The translations under genes and the position numbers were made by a program. A stretch of DNA of 28,617 bases from a virus: positions 1 through 28,617 of the IMG/VR virus record IMGVR_UViG_3300025141_000553. The stretch is one strand, 5' to 3'. This document shows, piece after piece, positions 24,094-28,617 of this stretch (the first letter of the stretch is position 1; each line of letters opens with the position of its first letter). The notes beneath the pieces are model-generated. The model was not told the DNA's origin. It did no database searches and was given only the letters and a program-made list of their open reading frames with translations.

Positions 24094-24603
24094 TTATGAT
24101 GTTGCAACGGTGACACCAGTTGGTGACCCAATGGAGTGATTTTCCATCGAATACCATTCTGAGCCGTCTGAAATAAATGTGATATACGTGCCATCGTACA
24201 TATTGTTCCCGTAAGTGATAGAAAGATCGTCGGTGCCGTTCAAAAGACCGGCGGCGGCGACAATATCCTGACTGTAATCGGCGGCGTTTGAATCCCAATG
24301 GAAAACATGGCCATTGAGAAATTCTCCCGATTGTGCTACAATTTTCCAAGTATTTCCTGATTCGCGCGCCATAAAAAGAATTCTGACCCAAGCCCCCTTG
24401 GAGGCAGAAGGTAAGGTGATTGTTCTATTTCCTGTATCGGCCGTGATTATATAAGTTTCACCGCTTTCAAGACTGGTGGCGGATGTTCCACCTTGAGGGC
24501 TGGAGTCTCCGGTCAAAGTACTCATTGTCTTGTTAGCCGTTCCGTCTAAAGTTTCGACTCTTCGTCTAGATGCATTAAGAAACGGTCTTCCTGCTTTAGC
24601 CAT
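24094..24603 (-). CDS. Capsid-region beta-rich protein, paralog 1
   Basis: A 169-residue protein, first of the tandem trio after the major capsid gene. Landmarks: ESGETYIITA (46-55), RTITLP (60-65), SKGAWVRILFMA (68-79), GEFLNGHVFHWDSNAAD (93-109), YDGTYITFISDGSEWYSMENH (136-156). The N-terminus is basic (MAKAGRPFLNASRRR), like that of paralog 2. The ATG follows TTAAGGAGAC. The gene has a 5' leader with its own hairpin and candidate promoter and lies beyond a strong terminator, so it is transcribed separately from the capsid gene. A head-decoration or virion surface role is inferred. Confidence 0.78.
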   Translation of the reverse strand: MAKAGRPFLNASRRRVETLDGTANKTMSTLTGDSSPQGGTSATSLESGETYIITADTGNRTITLPSASKGAWVRILFMARESGNTWKIVAQSGEFLNGHVFHWDSNAADYSQDIVAAAGLLNGTDDLSITYGNNMYDGTYITFISDGSEWYSMENHSIGSPTGVTVATS

Positions 24604-24623
24604 AATTTTTGTCTCCTTAAATT

Positions 24624-24647
24624 ACCGGCAAGGGAGGTCTTGCCTGC
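24624..24647 (-). promoter_or_regulatory. Leader hairpin upstream of paralog 1
   Basis: On the minus strand GGCAAG-ACCTCC-CTTGCC forms a 6-bp stem within this interval. Its loop carries CCTCC, which is complementary to Shine-Dalgarno sequence such as the GGAG of the downstream AAGGAG. It lies between the candidate promoter and the gene, so it would be in the 5' leader. Confidence 0.4.
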
Positions 24648-24654
24648 TCATACT

Positions 24655-24663
24655 ATAAATAGT
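24655..24663 (-). promoter_or_regulatory. ACTANTTAT candidate late promoter (site 3), paralog array
   Basis: The minus strand reads ACACTATTTATAGTATG, 51 bases before paralog 1 and downstream of the capsid terminator. It is the first transcription signal after that terminator. Confidence 0.55.
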
Positions 24664-24742
24664 GTATATACCATTTAAAAACCAAAAAATCTCAAAAATT
24701 GATGACGATATTTTTTTGGCCAACTCGTATTTTGATATTAAA

Positions 24743-24774
24743 AAACCCGCCAAGAGAGAACTCAAGGCGGGTTT
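24743..24774 (-). terminator. Intrinsic terminator after the major capsid gene
   Basis: On the minus strand AAACCCGCC and GGCGGGTTT form a perfect 9-bp stem with a 14-base loop, followed by TTTAATATC. It lies just downstream of the capsid stop codon. Confidence 0.9.
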
Positions 24775-24799
24775 AACTTAGATTACTCAGTAAGCAGAC

Positions 24800-26515
24800 T
24801 TAGCTGCCAGACTCACCAAGCAAACCGCGAACCACGACGAGGCCGTACATATCAGGACGGACCATCTTCTTGGCATAACGGGTCATGACACCCTTACGCG
24901 GCACGAAGTCTTCCGTACCAAAGATGGTAGGCGTGACCTGCAGCGGCACGTATGGAGCGTACACATAGCCACTCTCCAAGAAGCTGCCGCCCTTGCGGCC
25001 CACGAGCAGGAGGTTACGAGGGAAGTATGGATCAACCCAAACGTCCCACTTCTTACTCATGCTACCGACGTTGACAGCACCAACGCTGCCCTTATCGGCA
25101 TCAGCAGTAACGCTGGCGCGGAATCCAGAGGTAAACTCAAGGATGTTCGCAACTTCAGGTGAGGTCACCAGGAAGTTCGCGCCACCGCGGAGAGTCTTTC
25201 TGTGGATCTGAGCAGACACGTCATTAATAGTCTCAATGAGAGTCTCATACCACTCGCTAACCGTACCGGTGAAGTCCGGGGCAGCTGCTGTGGCGCCAAG
25301 CTCAGCACCAGTTGTGCGGTCTACGAACAAGCCAGGCGAACGCGACCAGTAATACGTACCAGCAGTGCCACCCTCAATAAGGTCGTGAAGAATCTCACGA
25401 TCGATCTCAAGGGCAATGTGCTCCGAGAGAATCTGCGTAAGCTCAACTTCCGCATCGAGGTTGTGATAGGCATTGAGGTCCTGACCAAGCTCGGGCGACC
25501 ACTTCGCCTTGAGCTTTTTGGTCTGCGCCGTAACAGCGATCGACTCAACTCGAATATCGATTTCGGCAATCTCATTCTTGCTGGTGTTATCACCATAGTT
25601 GCCAGTGCCGGTCTTGGGCTCTTCAAGTGGCCACGGTGTTGAACCAACAACAGAACCGACAGCATCTCCAGTGCCAAAGACATCAGCAACAGGGTATGTT
25701 CCTGTAAGTGCGCCGATGGTCCCGATGGCACTAGTATCGCCAGAATAAACAGTAATGGTAACAGTGTCACCGGAGATACTAGTCAAGCGACGGACGATGC
25801 TCGGGGTATTAGCCACGGCGACGCCGGCGGTGGTGGATAATCCAGCACCAGACTCTTGAATGGCACCAACAGCGTCCTTGTTAAGATCACTAGGGGCAGT
25901 AAAAGTATGCTGCTCGACATAGTGAGTTGGGTTACCAAGAAGATCGGGATCCCAACGAACAAGCTTCTTCTGTGCATCGGTGAGCGAGGAGATCAAAGTG
26001 CTATCCAGCGTCTGGCTGGTAGCCAAAGTCATCGCGCCCGTTGCATGTGAATACATGTTGGCCAGATTGTAGAAACCGCCGCCATCTTCTTTGAGGTCGG
26101 TGACACCGGTCTGGATCTGACTACCGGTCACGCCGCCGCCATAAATCGATTTATTAGCGGGTTGGCCGCCGCGAAGAAACTCAGTGGTGAAGTCCAGGAA
26201 GAAGATGAGGCCCGAGGGCAAACTCATCGGCTGAACCGACACGAGGTCATTAGCTAAGAGGCCGCCGAAAACACGACGGACAATGGGAAAAGCAACACTG
26301 GCGAAACCTTCGACGTCACCAGCTGCCATGGACGAAGCCTCTTTCAGAAGCTGCGAGGCTTGGTTCTCCAAAAGGCGAGCCATGCCATTTTTCTTGGAAT
26401 CATCAGTGATACCCTCAAGAAGTCCAGTAGCTTCCCACTTATCAAGCAGGGCAGCACCTTCTCTCTGGAGGGATCGACTTTTGATACCTTCAGTAAGTTT
26501 TTGTAAAACAGACAT
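24800..26515 (-). CDS. 23: Major capsid protein, gp23 type
   Basis: A 571-residue HK97-fold capsid protein (T4 gp23 is 521). The signature FASVAFPIVRRVFGGLLANDLVSVQPMSLPSGLIFFLDF (71-109) lines up with the T4 segment around MVRRAIPNLIAFDICGVQPM. A helical N-terminal prodomain precedes it. A T4-protease-type site (L-x-E) occurs at LLKE, so cleavage after E59 would leave ASSMAAGDVEG, comparable with T4 cleavage after E65. The C-terminus PDMYGLVVVRGLLGESGS is family-like. The ribosome binding site AAGGAGG is near perfect. Codons look strongly biased and more GC-rich than in the replication genes, consistent with very high expression. The scaffold gene lies 25 bases upstream and a terminator follows. 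Confidence 0.95.
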   Translation of the reverse strand: MSVLQKLTEGIKSRSLQREGAALLDKWEATGLLEGITDDSKKNGMARLLENQASQLLKEASSMAAGDVEGFASVAFPIVRRVFGGLLANDLVSVQPMSLPSGLIFFLDFTTEFLRGGQPANKSIYGGGVTGSQIQTGVTDLKEDGGGFYNLANMYSHATGAMTLATSQTLDSTLISSLTDAQKKLVRWDPDLLGNPTHYVEQHTFTAPSDLNKDAVGAIQESGAGLSTTAGVAVANTPSIVRRLTSISGDTVTITVYSGDTSAIGTIGALTGTYPVADVFGTGDAVGSVVGSTPWPLEEPKTGTGNYGDNTSKNEIAEIDIRVESIAVTAQTKKLKAKWSPELGQDLNAYHNLDAEVELTQILSEHIALEIDREILHDLIEGGTAGTYYWSRSPGLFVDRTTGAELGATAAAPDFTGTVSEWYETLIETINDVSAQIHRKTLRGGANFLVTSPEVANILEFTSGFRASVTADADKGSVGAVNVGSMSKKWDVWVDPYFPRNLLLVGRKGGSFLESGYVYAPYVPLQVTPTIFGTEDFVPRKGVMTRYAKKMVRPDMYGLVVVRGLLGESGS

Positions 26516-26540
26516 TTTTTAAATCCTCCTTATATATTGA

Positions 26541-27668
26541 TTATTGATTGTCTATTCCCGCAAGGGATTTCCAACGATTATACATTGGATTAATTTTTTG
26601 CCCAGTAGAAGAATCGTTTCTTCTGCTTGACAAAATCATTGAAGAACTCTTTTGAACTGCCTCACTCAGTGAATTTGGCTGCGAATTGCGAGAGGTGCTG
26701 CCCACTGTGTTATTGAGTGTTTCAAAAATTACTTTAGCTTCTTCAATAGTTTCGGCGTTCAAAATAGACTCGACAAGCTTGCGCTTTTGTCGCTCATTCA
26801 TGGAGTCGCTATTAAGTGCCTTATTTTGGTATATTAGTTTTGCGTTATTCAGATTGGATTCTTGTAATTTCTTATCCAAAACTAAAACTGTGTCTCTTAG
26901 TTTAATCATATGCGTTTTTGCTTTAGAAACAGATTCTTGTAGTTTGTTGTTCTCCTTTACCAAGGATTCGTTAACAGAATCTAACTCTTGCATGGCTTTG
27001 CGCATGGCCGCTCTTTGTTCTCTAACCTCGGAGTCTTGCTCAAGGGCCAATATTTCCTCCTCAGCGAGGTCAACTTCATTCTGGGGGGTACGCAGCCATC
27101 CGGATTTAGCGCGGGTACCTGGAACATCAACTGTAAGTTTTTCAGCGATGGTATCGAGCAAGCCCTCGTCTAGGTCCATATCTTCATCCAAGTCCTCTTC
27201 ATAAGGATCCCCTTCCTCGTCCTCTTCTGTGGTAGACAGCATCTCTTCAAGTGCTTTGTCATCGATCACGGCAAGCTCTTCTAAATTGTGCTCGTGGAGT
27301 TGAGGGTCGTCAATGAAATCACCGTCAAAACGCATAGTCTCGTTTAATTTAGTGATTTCTTCAAATAATTGGTCCAAAGGAATCTCAATTTGGTCATCGT
27401 TCTCAGAGGTTACGGCCAAAGGGATATTTTCCATCACGGTCGTAACCGCTGGTTCGGTCGCAGGCCCTTCAGCTGCCGGAGCTTCTATTCCCATGTCTTC
27501 ACTAAACTCAAGTGTCGGATCTGTGCCTTCGTCCTGCTCAAGCAGGGTCTCGATGGCACCCTTAATCTGATCTGAGTATTTTTCTAAAACTAATGTTTCT
27601 GCATTTTTAACCGCAGCTTCTTTTAACGCCTCTGCATCGACGATAGCTTGCTCTAACATTGTAGACAT
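26541..27668 (-). CDS. 22: Prohead core scaffolding protein, gp22-like
   Basis: A 375-residue acidic, coiled-coil protein immediately upstream of the capsid gene, the place of gp22 in T4 (269 residues). It would form the inner core that shapes the prohead and is later degraded by the prohead protease. A very acidic stretch lies near 145-172 (TTEEDEEGDPYEEDLDEDMD). A long coiled coil spans about 205-290 (LAEEEILALEQDSEVREQRA through LNNAKLIYQNKALNSD). It is followed by NERQKRKLVESILNAETIEEAKVIFETL, a helix pair common in phage head-core proteins, and a basic end NPMYNRWKSLAGID that may contact capsid subunits. Several L-x-E protease-type sites are present. The start ATG has CTAGGAG upstream. 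Confidence 0.82.
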   Translation of the reverse strand: MSTMLEQAIVDAEALKEAAVKNAETLVLEKYSDQIKGAIETLLEQDEGTDPTLEFSEDMGIEAPAAEGPATEPAVTTVMENIPLAVTSENDDQIEIPLDQLFEEITKLNETMRFDGDFIDDPQLHEHNLEELAVIDDKALEEMLSTTEEDEEGDPYEEDLDEDMDLDEGLLDTIAEKLTVDVPGTRAKSGWLRTPQNEVDLAEEEILALEQDSEVREQRAAMRKAMQELDSVNESLVKENNKLQESVSKAKTHMIKLRDTVLVLDKKLQESNLNNAKLIYQNKALNSDSMNERQKRKLVESILNAETIEEAKVIFETLNNTVGSTSRNSQPNSLSEAVQKSSSMILSSRRNDSSTGQKINPMYNRWKSLAGIDNQ

Positions 27669-27694
27669 ATGAAGACTCCTAGGATTTCTCTATA

Positions 27695-27703
27695 ATAAGT
27701 AGT
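27695..27703 (-). promoter_or_regulatory. ACTANTTAT candidate late promoter (site 2), scaffold/capsid
   Basis: The minus strand reads AATACTACTTATTATAGAG, 26 bases before the scaffold ATG. Scaffold and capsid would share this transcript up to the terminator at 24743-24774. Confidence 0.45.
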
Positions 27704-27758
27704 ATTGTAAGGATTTAAATTCCAATTTTTAAAAAGGAGGCCGAGGGGAAGGCTGTGC

Positions 27759-28511
27759 CTAAACCCTGCCCCCTACTTTGGCTGTTTTATCTCTTGTTGT
27801 ACCTAATATGCTTTTTTGGTTACCTGGTGTGACACCTAGTGTCTTAGATTGTGTTGTTCCTGCTGCATATACGATTTTTGGCGGGGACGCTCCACCGGTC
27901 CAGCCTCCCGAGCCGACGACCCATGGCCCATGAGATGCCTCGACATCAGCGTCATACTGAGCGTCGTGGTCATATTCCAATATTACCAAAGAAACGAGGT
28001 CTTCGTTTTGCATAGCGTCGGACAAAGCAGCAGTACCTGTGATTGGTTGATATGCATTCGCGGCGGGGTAGACAGTCATGACAGATCCTGTCAGAAATTT
28101 ACCGTATATGCTCCCTGTGAAAGCCGAGCCTGACACCCAGCCGTCAAAGTCATTATAATTTGCATTATTTAAAGCAGCAGTGCTGGAAGTGAGATTAGCT
28201 TTGTAAACTATGATATTCAGCGCGTCGCTCGCGGCCCTGCCATATATTTGCAATGAAGTGGCCATCGTACCGGTGACCTCAAGGAGTGGCGCTGTGTCGA
28301 TTCCCGATGTATCAAATACTAAATATGATCTATAGTACGAATGGCCGCGCGCGGCGTGGTACGCATGGCCCGGATAGATCTGACAACAGGGACTACTAGG
28401 GGGGTTGCTGTATACGATGTTGCCCAGGTCCCTGTCCCGGGCGAGATCACCATCTGGGCCGGCGTTGGTGTTGGCGACAGTTTCAGCTAAAGATGCGGTT
28501 AATTCAGCCAT
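27759..28511 (-). CDS. Small structural-looking protein upstream of the scaffold
   Basis: A 250-residue protein I do not recognise by name. It looks like a secreted-type beta sandwich in composition: SYYRSYLVFDTSGIDTAPLLEVTGT, then LQIYGRAASDALNIIVYKAN, then VSLVILEYDHDAQYD. The block Y-R-S-Y-L-x-F-D-x-S, followed by A-x-L-x-x-x-x-L-x-I-Y, resembles the carbohydrate-binding-like domains in which a strand pair presents a structured edge to ligands. The end is basic and Gly-rich (KIVYAAGTTQSKTLGVTPGNQKS). No signal peptide is seen. The ATG overlaps the preceding frame by eight bases (ATGGCTGA). Its place beside the scaffold and capsid genes argues for a virion component, perhaps a surface attachment or decoration protein. 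Confidence 0.68.
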   Translation of the reverse strand: MAELTASLAETVANTNAGPDGDLARDRDLGNIVYSNPPSSPCCQIYPGHAYHAARGHSYYRSYLVFDTSGIDTAPLLEVTGTMATSLQIYGRAASDALNIIVYKANLTSSTAALNNANYNDFDGWVSGSAFTGSIYGKFLTGSVMTVYPAANAYQPITGTAALSDAMQNEDLVSLVILEYDHDAQYDADVEASHGPWVVGSGGWTGGASPPKIVYAAGTTQSKTLGVTPGNQKSILGTTRDKTAKVGGRV

Positions 28512-28617
28512 TCACTATGACCTTCGGCAAATAATATTTATCACCGTTGTAATAACGGTTGTCTGGAGGATTGGCATTCATCTCCTCATAAATAGTATTT
28601 TCGAAGTTATAGTAGCT
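28504..28617 (-). CDS. C-terminal fragment of an unidentified gene
   Basis: The frame is open from the right edge to a TGA at 28504, giving 37 residues: SYYNFENTIYEEMNANPPDN, then RYYNGDKYYLPKVIVNG. The composition (Tyr/Asn-rich with ENTIYEE) looks like protein rather than chance. It overlaps the next gene by eight bases, the usual phage arrangement. In T4 the gene before scaffold is the prohead protease gp21, but nothing in this short piece shows a protease, so no function is assigned. An ATG inside it (with GAGGAG touching it) is less likely to be a separate start. Confidence 0.55.
   Translation of the reverse strand, partial: SYYNFENTIYEEMNANPPDNRYYNGDKYYLPKVIVNG
28588..28596 (-). promoter_or_regulatory. 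ACTANTTAT candidate late promoter (site 1), inside the edge gene
   Basis: The minus strand reads AATACTATTTATGAGG, 76 bases upstream of the 250-residue gene but inside the coding end of the preceding gene. Being within coding sequence and at the longest distance, it is the weakest of the eight. Confidence 0.3.

Noticed and set aside
24077-24391. 104-residue alternative minus-strand frame inside paralog 1
   Set aside because: Arg-rich out-of-frame reading of a gene that matches its two paralogs in the other frame.
26686-27204. 172-residue plus-strand frame across the scaffold gene
   Set aside because: Leucine/serine-rich mirror of a coiled-coil gene on the other strand; no ribosome binding site or family resemblance.
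27720-27780. Possible terminator between the 250-residue gene and the scaffold
   Set aside because: G/C-rich runs are present but pairing is only about 4 bp, without a convincing stem.
28506-28580. A separate 25-residue gene starting MNANPP
   Set aside because: The same frame is open to the window edge and the Shine-Dalgarno touches the ATG, so it is better read as the end of a longer gene.
1-28617. CRISPR arrays, tRNA genes, insertion sequences, attachment sites
   Set aside because: No repeated spacer pattern, cloverleaf-like stretch, transposase or integrase was seen on either strand.

Overview
This is a stretch of a T4-related, contractile-tailed phage (myovirus) genome. Every gene I accept is on the minus strand, so transcription runs from the right edge (28617) to the left edge (1). 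Recognisable T4-type proteins are the major capsid protein (gp23), tail sheath (gp18), tail tube (gp19), neck-type proteins, a gp26-like protein, UvsX recombinase, gp32 single-strand-binding protein, gp41-type helicase and a T4 RNase H-type 5' nuclease. No photosynthesis, tRNA, integrase or transposon genes are visible. Family resemblance suggests a distant, probably aquatic, relative of T4; the host cannot be told from this window.

Layout in transcription order. Head: 3' end of an unidentified gene (28617-28504), a small structural-looking protein, a gp22-like scaffold, the major capsid protein, a terminator, three tandem paralogous beta-rich proteins, a 38-residue lysine-rich protein, a terminator. 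Neck and tail: gp13-, gp14- and gp15-like proteins, a very large sheath, the tube, a gp26-like protein followed by a short overlapping frame (likely a tail-assembly-chaperone pair), a terminator, the tape measure. Baseplate: a 301-residue tail protein, a LysM-type gp53-like protein, a 942-residue hub candidate, a 448-residue unknown. Replication: a compact family A DNA polymerase, an FtsZ/tubulin-like protein, gp32, an unknown, UvsX, an unknown, the 5' nuclease, the gp41-type helicase and the 5' end of a class II (B12-dependent) ribonucleotide reductase. Head, tail, baseplate and replication genes therefore lie collinear on one strand, which is not the T4 order.

Regulation. Three strong intrinsic terminators divide the late region. 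The minus-strand 9-mer ACTANTTAT occurs just upstream of eight genes and is my candidate late-promoter element. Upstream of the gp13-like gene it lies inside a hairpin that would hide the ribosome binding site in read-through RNA, the arrangement known from T4 genes such as e and soc.

The most unusual items are the FtsZ/tubulin-like protein inside the replication cluster, the short family A polymerase in an otherwise T4-type replisome, a gp32 missing two of its four expected zinc ligands, the out-of-frame overlap at a T7 run upstream of the tape measure, and the three-copy paralog array behind the capsid gene. There is no gap of 300 bases without a gene; the longest is 24604-24799, which holds a terminator, a promoter candidate and a leader hairpin.
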